A DNA stretch of 52,724 nt from Magnaporthiopsis rhizophila (taxonomy: Eukaryota; Ascomycota; Sordariomycetes; Magnaporthales; Magnaporthaceae): contig PYSS01000053.1 of assembly GCA_003049465.1 (NCBI GenBank), positions 1-52,724 on the forward strand, given 5' to 3'. The stretch's first letter is position 1, and every line of letters starts with the position of its first letter. This document shows positions 30,069-39,607 of the stretch, piece after piece. A model generated the notes under the pieces. It saw only the letters and a list, made by a program, of their open reading frames with translations, was not told where the DNA came from and did no database searches. Made by a program: the position numbers and the translations under genes.

Positions 30069-31662
30069 TTACAGCAGCTTCTTCAGCTCGGCAACAATCG
30101 CGTCGCCCATATCCTTCGTCCCGGCCTCGCCACCAAGATCCTTGGTGCGGACGCCCGAGTCGATGGCCTTCTTGACGGCGGCCTCGACAGCGTCGGCCTC
30201 GGCAGGCATGCGCAGCGAGTAGCGTAGCATCATGGCAACCGACAGGATCGTTCCGACAGGATTGACGATGCCCTTGCCCGAGATGTCCGGGGCCGAGCCG
30301 TGGATGGGCTCGTAAATGCCATTGCATCTGCTCTCGCCGTCCGGGATGGTGCCCAGGCTCGCGCTGGGAAGCAGGCCCAGGCTGCCGGGGATGACGCTGG
30401 CCTCGTCGCTGATGATGTCGCCAAACAGGTTGCTGGTGATGACGATGCCGTTGAGCGCCCGTGGGTTCTTGACCATGAGCATCGCCGCCGAGTCGATGAG
30501 GTGGTGGCCGAGCTCGAGCTGCGGGAACTCGTTGGCGAAGACCTCGTCGACGACCTTGCGCCAGAGGCGGCTAGTGGCCAGCACGTTGGCCTTGTCCAAG
30601 CTCCAGACCTTGGCGGGCGGGCTGCGGGCGAGGGCGAGCCGGGCGCCTAGACGGGCAATCCGCTCAATCTCGTGGCGTGAGTAGGGCTCCGTGTCGAGGG
30701 CGTAGCCACTGCCGTCGTCCTCGGTGCGGTCGCCAAAGTAGATGCCACCCGTGAGCTCGCGCACCACGACAAAGTCGGTCCCCCGGCACACGTCGGCCTT
30801 GAGGGGCGAGAAGTCGACCAGGCTGTCCGAGGCGAAGGAGCAAGGGCGGAGGTTGCCAAAGGTGCCCAGCTCCTTGCGGAGCTTCAACAGGCCTTGCTCG
30901 GGCCGAACGGGAGACGAAGGACCCCATTCGGGTCCTCCAATGGCGCCGAGCAGGATCGCATCGGCAGCCTTGGCCGCGGACAGAGCCTCGTCTGTTAGAG
31001 GATTGCCGTGTGCGTTGATAGAGGCCTATTGTCAGAGCAAAAGAGGAATATGAACGTCCGGAACGCAGCCGGTGCGCCGCGGTCCCCGTGTTGCGCCAGG
31101 TCAGCCGGGTGTGTCATTTGGGGTTCCCACGAGGTACACGGATATGTAATGAGGGAATAGACATGTTCGTGCTGTGAGTGGCGGCGCTGGAGGGACTTAC
31201 ACCGCCGAGCAGGTGATCCTGCAGGTTAAACTTGATACCAGACTTGCTCTGGGCCTCAACGGCTCTTAGGACCTGGACTCCAATGTGTAAGCCATGCACC
31301 CGACACTGGAACGCTTTGCTTGACAAGCTGCTGCCATAGGCAATCCACCCACGCTGCCACGCGTGAATACGCGTGGGGGAAGGTATTCCCAAGAGAAAGA
31401 GAAAGCCTATAGGCGGATCGCGGTCCCCAGCGCCTCCTGGATTGCCCAAGCGCATGGGACATGTGCCGTTCTCTCCGACACTTCATACCTTGATTGCCTC
31501 TGCGACGACCTAAACCACAAAACAAAAAAAAAAAAAAAAAACAGCGGCGAACCACTCGTCAGTTGCGGACAGAAAGAGCAATTTGCTGATTGGAGCACAT
31601 GTATTCCGTACCTCAGGACCAGCATGGTCGCCAGCAAACACGACGATGTTGAAGGACGACAT
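30069..31662 (-). CDS. LEU2: 3-isopropylmalate dehydrogenase (leucine biosynthesis)
   Basis: Catalyses the NAD-dependent oxidative decarboxylation of 3-isopropylmalate, the third step of leucine synthesis. Four exons: 31662-31612, 31509-31489, 31272-31201, 31025-30069; 366 residues, the normal length. Exon 2 is 21 nt and encodes VVAEAIK; all introns are phase 0. Conserved parts seen: NIVVFAGDHAGPE at the N-terminus, DHLLGGASINAHG, LGAIGGPEWG, RPEQGLLKLRKELG, the substrate region VVVRELTGGIYFG, and the metal-binding signature NLFGDIISDEASVIPGSLGLLPSAS, with the final IYEPIHGSAPDISGKG. Intron 1 contains an 18-nt A run. No mitochondrial presequence is seen, so it is probably cytosolic. Upstream are a 13-nt direct repeat and a 7-bp inverted repeat, but no CCGGNNCCGG Leu3-type site that I can see. 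Confidence 0.97.
31524..31541. repeat. Poly-A tract in LEU2 intron 1
   Basis: 18 A on the + strand, that is a poly-T tract just before the acceptor in the minus-strand transcript, where it may act as the polypyrimidine tract. Confidence 0.85.
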
Positions 31663-31969
31663 GATCCGGGATGTATTCGGAATTTCTTCTTGATCAGAAA
31701 AGAACGAGCAATCCGAAATCAAAGTAAAGTGTGAGAACTTTTCAAGTCTCGAACACTTGTCGTGATTTTGCGCTGGACGAGAACCTAAACCGAACCAAGC
31801 CGCCGGCCTCGCCTGCGATATCGGCGCCTTGCCTGCGGTCCAAGAACCCCGCCGACGAGCTTTGGCGGGGACGCATCGATTACGGAGGTCTATACGGTCA
31901 CCGTAATTGACGAGCTCACCCTGCCTCCACCATAAAATTCGCCCACGCCCAGCACGGAAACCATCTCGC

Positions 31970-32036
31970 TTGCGATCTAATCGCCTCCCCTGCGATCTCA
32001 CCACCTATGTACCTAGGTCGTTTGCGATCTAATCAC
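31970..32036. promoter_or_regulatory. Repeated TTGCGATCTAATC element upstream of LEU2
   Basis: The 13-mer occurs exactly at 31970-31982 and 32022-32034, with a diverged copy TGCGATCTCACC at 31991-32002. They sit 309-374 nt upstream of the LEU2 ATG and nearly 1 kb from the peroxiredoxin ATG. A transcription-factor site is possible, but this is inference. Confidence 0.4.
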
Positions 32037-32700
32037 TTCCATTGTCATTTTCGCATTTTTAAATGCAAGTAATTCAAAAGGCAGGGCAGTTGGGGAGCCC
32101 TGTGTTATCTCGACTGGCCGTCAGTCCCGCCGTTCGTTCTGCTTTGAACATTGTACATTGTCCACCGCAACGGCCCAGTCCAAAAGAGAAATTGTGTCTT
32201 TTATTGTCGAGAGCCAGGTACGAACACGGGATTAGCAGGCGTGGCAGGCTGGCTCAGCCATCCACATTGCCGCCTGAACCGCGACTCGAACGGGATAGCC
32301 GCCTTCGCCTCCCACGCGCATTCTTGCAAGCCACCTACCACCAAAACCCGTCTGGCGGTCCTGAATGGGCGGGTTTAGTGGTCAGGCTGGCTGCCTCCGT
32401 TCAACTGTAACGCCCCCAGAAACTAGCGAGGCAAGCCATGGATGGGATGCCGCCCGCCAAATCGTGCCCACCGCGAGCGAGCCCCTGACCATGCTTCCTC
32501 CGTACGTGTTTGCTTTGCAATGTTGTGTTATTGCGCGAGCTTAGAGCTTACCCCAGTTCGTGATTGGTCCGAGCTCCCCTTTCCTCTCTCGTGCATGCCT
32601 CAATCAATCAATCAATTCCCCTTCGGAACCTCCCCATCTCTCGATCTCCCACTCCTACCCTCCCTCCCTCTAGGGCCAGGCCAGGGCCCTCCCTCTCTCC

Positions 32701-32716
32701 TTTTTTTTTTTTTTTT
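32701..32716. repeat. Poly-T tract in the peroxiredoxin leader region
   Basis: A run of 16 T inside a longer C/T-rich stretch upstream of the peroxiredoxin ATG. Confidence 0.85.
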
Positions 32717-32993
32717 CTCTTCCTTTCCGCTTTCCTCGCCTCGCGCCGCGCGCCACACACTCACTCACTCTCCCATGTTGTTTCCCCCCATAACCTTGCC
32801 CTCAAAGTGCATCATCTCATCCTCCTTCTCCTTCTGCGCGAACCTCGGTAGTAGTAGCGGTAGTAGTAGTAGCGCATATTGCCCCATTTTCGCAGCCGCC
32901 AAGGCCGCGCCTCGTCCAATTTTCTTCGTTTTGTCTCGTCTAAGCAGCGGCGGCCAAATACAAAAAGCATCATCGCCACCATCATCATCGACA

Positions 32994-33197
32994 ATGCCCC
33001 CGACGCTGCGCAAGCGCAAGGCCCCCGAGCCTCCTGCTGCCCCGGCCGCGGCGCCTCCGCCGCCGGCCAAAAAGAAAGCGGCTGCCGCGGCGCCAAAGAC
33101 GGCAAAGGTCGCAAAGGCCGCCGCCGCAAAAGTCAAGGAGACCGTTAAGGACACGGTGGTGAAGCCGGCAAAGGCGGCCGTGAATGGCTCGGCCAAA

Positions 33198-33232
<35 letters not shown>

Positions 33233-34109
33233 ACCTGCGGCGACTGCCGCCGTCAAGGGCGACACGGTGGCGCTCGAGGGCTTTGGCGGCGAGGTCGAGA
33301 CGCACGATGGCGAGAAGACGACGCTGAAAGCGCTCGTCGACCAGAGCGAGGCGGGCGTCGTGCTCTTCACGTATCCGAAGGCCTCTACTCCGGGATGTAT
33401 GGCTCACTTTCCTTTTCTTCTCGTTTCCATCTCACTCTGCATCATGACCGTGCAAGACGCAACTTGCGCGCGCGCGAAGGGGAATACGCCGCCCTGTCGG
33501 GAAGTTATCCACGCCCGCGTTTTTTAAGCCTTTGGCATCATGGGTGGCGAGCGAGATAACTCGCCCACCCGAGATGGAGTTGATAGTGATACCTTACCTG
33601 GAGCCCTGGCCCCGGTTTTTCTTTTCTTTTTCTTCTTTTTTTTTTTTTACTGACAAAGACAACCCAACATCCGCCCAGGCACAAACCAAGCCTGCCTCTT
33701 CCGCGACTCGCACGAACCCCTGACAGCCGGCGGCCTGGCCATCTACGGCCTCTCGGCCGACACGCCAAAGGAGAACGCCCGGTTCAGGGACAAGCAGAAG
33801 CTGCCCTACCCGCTCCTCTGCGACCCCAAGGCCACGCTGCTGGCCGCCATCGGGCTGAAGAAGAGCCCCGCCAAGGCCGCCCGCGGCGTCTTCGTCATCG
33901 ACAGGGCCGGCAAGGTCCTGGTCGCCCAGACCGGCAGCCCCGCCGGCACTGTCGACGTCGTCAAGAAGCTCGTCGCCGAGCTTGCTGCTAACGCCGAAAA
34001 GCCTGAGGAGGCGGTCGCGGCTGAGGTGGCTGTGGCTGCGGCCAAGGAGAAGAATGAGGACGAGGGTGGGGATGAGGGGAAGGACGACGAGGCTGAGAAG
34101 AAGGACTAA
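32994..34109 (+). CDS. DOT5: Nuclear-type peroxiredoxin, Dot5/BCP family
   Basis: Thiol peroxidase that reduces hydroperoxides; yeast Dot5 is nuclear. Two exons, 32994-33396 and 33679-34109, give 277 residues. The 282-nt intron splits the codon of the peroxidatic Cys (C135); the resolving Cys is five residues on (C140) in PGCTNQACLFRD, the spacing of the BCP subfamily. The core follows: AGGLAIYGLSADTP, LPYPLLCDPKATLL, ARGVFVIDRAGKVLV. The N-terminal 90 residues are Lys/Ala/Pro-rich and resemble a histone H1 tail, with basic clusters that could act as nuclear localisation signals. They include poly-Ala coded by ten GCT repeats (33201-33230). The C-terminal 40 residues are very acidic (Glu/Asp/Lys). 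Start: first ATG of the frame after the pyrimidine-rich leader. Confidence 0.9.
33201..33233 (+). repeat. (GCT)10 GCA microsatellite, coding poly-alanine
   Basis: Ten GCT units plus one GCA in frame within the peroxiredoxin N-terminal tail. Copy number is likely to vary between strains. Confidence 0.9.
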
Positions 34110-34436
34110 TAGGGGGCTGGCTAGTCCTCCGCTGCACCGTCTTCGTTCGACCTTTTGACTACTTTTTCCTTGTTCGACATTGTGATACTCTCTTTTCGTA
34201 TGTAAAATCTTGTAGGTATGATGGATGGACGGTTAGCTGCTGCGTGGGTTGTCTCTGTTGATAGGGTTAGGATAGCGTTGGTTTCCTTTTCGTTTTGCTG
34301 TGCTTGGAAGTTGGCATCTGCGAGGCCACATAATTACTCCATACAAGACCGACTACGATTTTACGATTTTGTTGCGTACCAGTGCCATGTTCTGAAAATC
34401 AGGTCTATTAAATCGTCTAAAAAGCATCCATCTCTT
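34110..34436. other. Convergent intergenic region, peroxiredoxin / SCJ1
   Basis: 327 nt between two stop codons. AT-rich; it should hold both polyadenylation sites. No gene is seen. Confidence 0.65.
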
Positions 34437-35895
34437 CTATAGTTCCTCATGCGCCGGACCCCCTGACGCCTGCGGCGGGTCTGGCCTGCCGCTATCACGG
34501 TGCAGATCGACACCGTTCTTGCCCCGCCACTTCTCCCACACGGACCAAAACTCCTTCTCCATGCCGCTCTCCATCTGGTCCGGCAGCACGACGACGTACT
34601 CGACAAAGAGGTTCCCAAACTCCACCTCGTGGTAGACGCTGTCGATGTCTTCGTGCCACTTGGGCATCCCCTCGTTGGCGATCTTCTCCACGTGGCCGGG
34701 TTGGACGACCTCACCGCGCTTCCGGCCGAGCCTGACCACGTGGCCGTCCAGATGCGTGATGTTGCGCGTCCAGTCGCCCATCCAGGCCTCGCGCAGCGAG
34801 ATGATCTCCTTCCAGAACAGGTCGTCGCCTTTGCGCCGGAAGAAGACGCCGTCGACATGGTCCGGGTTGTCCTGTTCTAGGTCCGGCGCCTTCTCGACCA
34901 GCGTGACGACCAGGTCGCCCGCGACGTAGTCCGGGCTCGCGTCCGCCTCGTTCTCGAACACGACCTGCGAATCCCTGGCGGCGCCGCGCTGGATGTTGAG
35001 CTGGACCGTCGTGGGCTTGCGCAGCACGCGGTTGCCGCCGCAGACCGGGCACTTGTGCTTGATGGTCTTGCCGCGCCCGCCGCACGCATCGCAGTGCATC
35101 TGGACCTGCTGGAACATGCCCGGCGCGAGCTGGTGGCGCTTGATGACGACGCCGTGGCCGCCGCAGGTCGAGCACGTATCGACCACGCCGTCGGCGGACC
35201 CGGACCCGGAGCACTCCTCGCAAATGTGCTGGCGCTCCCACTGGAACTCGGTGGTGCGGCCGTTGTAGAAATCGCGCAGCGCGATACCGATCTTGACCTC
35301 GACGTTGGGGCCCCGGCGCTGCCCGGGCTCGAAGTGGCCGCCGCCGCCGAAGAAGCGCGAGAAGAGGTCGAATGGGTCGTGGTGGTGGCCGCCGCCGTGC
35401 TGCTTGTGCTGCTTCAGCCCTTCGTGGCCGTGCCGGTCGTAGATCTGCCGCGTCTCCTTGTCGATGAGCGCATCGTACGCCTCCGACACCTCGACGAACT
35501 TGTCCTTGGCCGTGTTATCGCCCCTTGATCTCAGTCAGCACCTCGCATAACCTATGCCACCACCCTAGCCATCACCCTGCTGCCGCTGCCACAATCACCA
35601 GCACGAAGCCACCCTGTGGAACGCCGTTCGTACGGAAGCGGGAGGAGAGTGACATCGAAGGCCACTTACGGATTCTTGTCGGGGTGGTATTTTTTACTCA
35701 GCTGCCTGTATGCAGACTTGATCTCCTTGTCGCTTGCTTTCCTGCTGATGCCGAGGACCTGAAAACGGGCACTTGGTCAGAACAATAGTCATTGGCTTCC
35801 GGAGACCGCCGTTGTCTAACCTTGTAGTAGTCCTCGGCGCAGAAGGCCAGCTGCGCCATAGAGAAGAGCAGCCATGCTGCCCTTGAGAGTAACAT
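34437..35895 (-). CDS. SCJ1: ER lumenal DnaJ (Hsp40) co-chaperone, Scj1 type
   Basis: Co-chaperone of the ER Hsp70 (BiP/Kar2) that aids folding and degradation of secretory proteins (family knowledge). Three exons, 35895-35821, 35758-35670 and 35523-34437, 416 residues. Residues 1-20 form a signal peptide (hydrophobic LLSRAAWLLFSMAQLAF, cleavage near CA/ED). The J domain follows, with the HPD motif at 50-52, then a Gly/His-rich linker. The zinc domain has four Cys motifs, CEECSGSG, CSTCGGHG, CDACGGRG and CPVCGGNR; the fourth departs from the CxxCxGxG form. The substrate-binding C-terminal domains end in HEEL, an HDEL-like ER retrieval signal. Signal peptide plus HEEL place it in the ER lumen. 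It converges on the peroxiredoxin gene. Confidence 0.95.
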
Positions 35896-37359
35896 CTTCA
35901 GTCGCGGTGTCTGATGCGACTGAGAGGGAGCGAGGGATGGGTGGCGAGGACAGAGAAGACTTGTTCTATGGCAACCCGGCCATTTGTGACTCGAGAATAA
36001 ACCCCGGCTGCAGAGAAAGGATACGAGGGTCGCCAGCCAGCAAACAAGCGTTCGGTTTGGGCGTGGAAATTGTTGCGTATCTTGACTTATCTGGCCTGTC
36101 GGAGCGTCGCGTTTGGTGTTGATGGCTGCAGGCGCTCGCCGATTGAGAATGCCCACCCCTGGAAAATACTACGTGCCAGCGTGTTAAACTGACAGTTACC
36201 GGATTAGGATCACAGTGCCGGAGAAACGGTTGTGGGGAATAACTGGGGGGTTTGGGTGGTCGCAAAGCGTCCGCACTGTGCTGGCGCCTCGAGCACAGGG
36301 CGCCGGCTCACTGAGCGAATGGTTCGAAGAAACGGTCGGTCAACTGAGATACCTAGGTAGCCATTTGGACATGTACTGGAAAGGAGAAATTCCAGGGGCA
36401 CACCTTGGTGGCTACCTAGTGCTCCACCCACATACCACCGCCTCAAGAATGAACACTTCTCGATGGGTTTTCAGGCTCCTGGCGGACCCAGATGGTGAAC
36501 GTCGGCGAGGCACGGCATTTGATAAATGGTTAACAACCTTCCAACATGGAGGCATTGGACATAATTTGAGCTTGGGCTGGAGTACAGTACTTTACATGTA
36601 AAATGAAGAAAGAAATATACAAGCAACCGGGACGAGGACACGAAATAGAAGCATTAAACGCCGACGGAACAGAATACGGAAACAGCCGCAACGCCTAAAG
36701 CCACATTTCCAAGCTACTCTCGTTCGGATGTACGTAATAGGTACTTGGACCTGCGTGCTGCCTGGCCGGTACGATCCCGCCCCGGAGATCGGGCTACAAA
36801 TTGCCTTGACATAAGCTTCAAAGCTGAGGCGCGCGGGCTGATGTGGCTGCAAGTAACTTGGCCTCCCACGTGCCGCCCCACATGCTAATGCTCCTCCCCA
36901 GCAAGCGGATCCTGTCGCCAGTCCCGACGTGTAAGTGGTGACATCATCGGCGCAAGTGACGAAAGAGCAAAGCTCCGGCCTCCCTCCCACGCCCTTTGAT
37001 CGTGTTACCGCCGTCATCGACCTGCAAGAGCTCCAGAACCAAGAGGAACAAGCCGGCCATTGGACGCTAATTCTCGGCTTTCCAGCGATCCTTGGACCAA
37101 ACCCAGGCACGCCAGTCCTGTTTCGTGTTCCTTCATGCACTGTCCCGAGCAGACCTCTGCGTTCCTTCCAGTTCGGGCTTCTTCCACATAAAAGACGTGG
37201 ACACTGCCCGCCTTGCCCAAGTTCTTCTTCCACCTCTTCTCTATACCCGAACCAACTTTCTTCGCACACGAAAAATCCACGCGAAAACCCGCCGTTCCAC
37301 GAAATCTTCACGTACATCGACAAACACCTACCCTCAACTCAATCACAGCCACAATCGCC
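35896..37359. other. Divergent intergenic region, SCJ1 / DUF1761 gene
   Basis: About 1.46 kb holding both promoters. It contains TACCTAGGTA at 36350-36359. I could not identify a gene; the longest open frame lacks any domain. No clear unfolded-protein-response element was recognised upstream of SCJ1. Confidence 0.55.
36350..36359. repeat. TACCTAGGTA element
   Basis: Another exact copy of the 10-nt palindrome seen at 7540, 12131, 12143 and 24971; intergenic. Confidence 0.9.
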
Positions 37360-38201
37360 ATGTCTCTGCACTGTACGTATCCTCTCCTACCCGTAGATTG
37401 TGACGGCTTTCCTTTTGGCTTGTTGCCTCGCCCCTACGATGGATGGAAACTGCTCGACCGAGCATATATTGGCACCGTCTTTGCAATGACCCAGGGATGA
37501 AGCGGTCTTGGGCCCTGTGCCATGGGGTCAGAACCTTTGAGGAAGCAATACGCCCGGATTTAACAAGAGCAGAGCTGACAGCGAGACACCATCACCAGAC
37601 CTTCCCCCCGTGAAGCCTTCGGCCATCGCCCTCGGCACAGTCTTCAACCAGGCAGCTGAGCTTGCAGGTAAGCCATCGCGAATATCCTCTCTCACCCACA
37701 TAGGTTCCCGGTGGCTAAAATTTTTTTCATCCAAGTCCTCACCCCGCTTTTCGGTGCGACCTACAACCGCGCCAAGGCCGCCAACACCAAGGAGGAGTTC
37801 CTGCGCTCCAAGGAGGCATCGTCGGTCGCCGTGGCTTGGGGAACTTCGTTCGTCGGCTCGGCTCTGCAGAGCTACGGCGTCGGTGCTCTGATTAACGCCA
37901 CCGGCACTCTCAGCTACAAAGGCGCTGCCTATCTGGGCGGTCTGATCTTTACTGCTACTGCTGCCCCTGGCGTAAGTAACTCCCTTATTCATGCTCTCCC
38001 GACCCTCTGATGATCCCACCGCTTTATTCAAGGCAGACTAAGAAATACTAACGTTGATTCTTGCAGTACATCACTCAGCTCCTCCTAGAGAAGCGCCCTC
38101 TCGAGACTGTCGGTGTCAGCGTCTTGGCCAAGCTTTTCGAGACCGTCGGCCTGGCCATGACGCTCACCTGGTGGGGAACTCGCACCAACCCCTTCGACTA
38201 A
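37360..38201 (+). CDS. DUF1761 family small membrane protein
   Basis: Fungal membrane protein of unknown function, 150 residues. Four exons: 37360-37372 (13 nt), 37599-37667, 37736-37971, 38067-38201. All phases agree and give MSLHYLPPVKPSAIALGTVFNQ, then LTPLFGATYNRAKAANTKEEFL, SVAVAWGTSFVGSALQSYGVGALINATG, and a C-terminal helix ending WWGTRTNPFD. Three or four hydrophobic segments are visible (about 13-38, 62-88, 93-110 and 125-142). The acceptor of intron 2 must be CAAG at 37735. The nearer ATAG at 37703 would shift the frame and destroy the conserved part. Intron 3 has a perfect TACTAAC branch site. The DUF1761 assignment comes from recognition of the sequence style and length; biochemical role unknown. 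Confidence 0.8.
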
Positions 38202-38706
38202 ACGCCCCTAGAAAAGGGAGAGGACTAGTTCAAGTTGGTGTTGACGGAGGATAGCATGGCTCCTATACCCGAATGAAAAGAGACAGGTGGTGGATGGACC
38301 CAACAGCTGGCCATTGTTCGATCAATGGAGCATTCTGCTTTTCCTTTTTGTAGATTATCGATATCTCTCATGGAGATTAGTTGACTGGAGCTCGATAAAA
38401 TCATACGACGACCGCTACCACATGACGATCCAAACTTGTCGAAAGTTGATACTGGGTACCTGTTGGAGCACACCTACTTGTCACTGACAAGAGCCTGGGT
38501 TGATATCAAGTTGGAACAAACAAGAGAAAAAAGGACCAGGCTATAGCCCAGGTTAAGATCCCACCGGAACGCCGAAAAATATACACGAAATCGCCTGTAC
38601 CCGAAAAAAAAAAGAGAAAATTTTTGGTATCCCCTCCCGCACACATGTTACAAAACAGTGAATATGTCCCAGATAATCACCCCCATCCGCGGACTCGAGG
38701 CACGGT
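38202..38706. other. Convergent intergenic region, DUF1761 gene / NHP2
   Basis: 505 nt between two stop codons, relatively AT-rich; holds the 3' ends of both genes. Nothing else is seen. Confidence 0.65.
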
Positions 38707-39607
38707 TTATAGCAGGCCCCTGAGCTGCTTGGCAAACTCCTTCTGGGCCGTGGCGGCCAGGTCCTGGTAGGCCTTGGGGTAGTCGTCCTCTCCTCCGTCG
38801 TCCTCGGCGACGGCCTCGGGCTTCTTGCCTCCCTTGGCTGCGTCCCGCTTCCTGCCCTTGGGGAGCAGCATGACGACCGAGGTGGGCCTCTTGGTCTTTG
38901 CGGCGGCGCCCAGCTCGGCGCGCGAGGGGACAAAGATGTAGGGGACATTGCGCTCCTCGCAGTAGATGGGCAGGTGCATAATGACCTCGGCGGGGGAGAT
39001 GTCGCCGGCGATGACGACGACGCCGGGGATCTCGGTCGTATTTGCCGACTTGCCGGGAGCCTTGCGCAGCGCCTTGTTGACCTCCTTGACGCCCCGGAGG
39101 AGGGCGGACTTCTTGGTGGCTGTGCGTGCAAGCGAGGGAGCTCGACATGTTAGTCAGTAGTTCGGCTGGTTGGCTATCGGCAGAAACGACAAAAAACGTA
39201 CCCTTCTTGACCGTCTTCAGCACCTTCTTCTGGACCTTGTCGTCGGCCAGCGGGAGGGCAAACGAGACCAGGGCACCCTTGGGGACCTCGCCCTTTGCGA
39301 TCAGGGCCTTGATCTCCTCCCTCTCGTTCCTCTCGTCGTCGGAGACCATAGCGTCCGCGTCGGCGACGGGCACGGTTATCTTGGATTCTTTGGCCGGTGG
39401 TGCGGCGGCCGAGGTCTGCAGGTGCTCGTCGAGCGCCTTCTCGAGTCGGTCCTGCTTGCTCTTCTTCTCCTTCTTGTCCTTCTTGCTGGAGTCCTTCTTG
39501 TGCACGCCATCCTTTTCGCTGCGCTTCTTCTCCTTCTTCTCCTTCTTCAGCCGCGCCGCCTCGTCGCTGGCGGCATCCTTCTTGCTGTGCTTCTCTGAGG
39601 AACCCAT
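38707..39607 (-). CDS. NHP2: H/ACA ribonucleoprotein core protein Nhp2
   Basis: L7Ae-family RNA-binding protein of box H/ACA snoRNPs, needed for pseudouridylation and rRNA processing in the nucleolus (family knowledge). Two exons, 39607-39202 and 39119-38707, 272 residues. Residues from about 125 on form the L7Ae fold: KVLKTVKKATKKSALLRG, then VVVIAGDISPAEVIMHLPIYC and NVPYIFVPSRAELGAAA, ending AQKEFAKQLRGLL. The first 70 residues are mostly Lys/Glu/Asp/Ser, much longer than the yeast protein (about 156 residues), and may bind RNA or act as a nucleolar signal. Start chosen as the first ATG in frame with the Lys-rich block. The 82-nt intron joins in phase 1. Confidence 0.93.

Larger units (their letters stand above)
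31663..32993. other. Divergent intergenic region, LEU2 / peroxiredoxin promoters
   Basis: About 1.3 kb. It holds a 7-bp inverted repeat (31847-31853 with 31864-31870), a repeated TTGCGATCTAATC unit (31970-32034), one partial TACCTAGGT (32010-32018), and a pyrimidine-rich leader with a T run (32701-32716) before the peroxiredoxin ATG. No gene is supported. Confidence 0.6.

Noticed and set aside
32442..33527. Longer 5' extension of the peroxiredoxin frame up to about 32442
   Set aside because: The upstream part is a pyrimidine-rich leader with no conserved protein; the ATG at 32994 starts the Lys-rich tail expected for Dot5-like proteins.
36592..37323. Minus-strand open frame of 243 codons between SCJ1 and the DUF1761 gene
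   Set aside because: No recognisable domain; overlaps the likely promoter of the DUF1761 gene.
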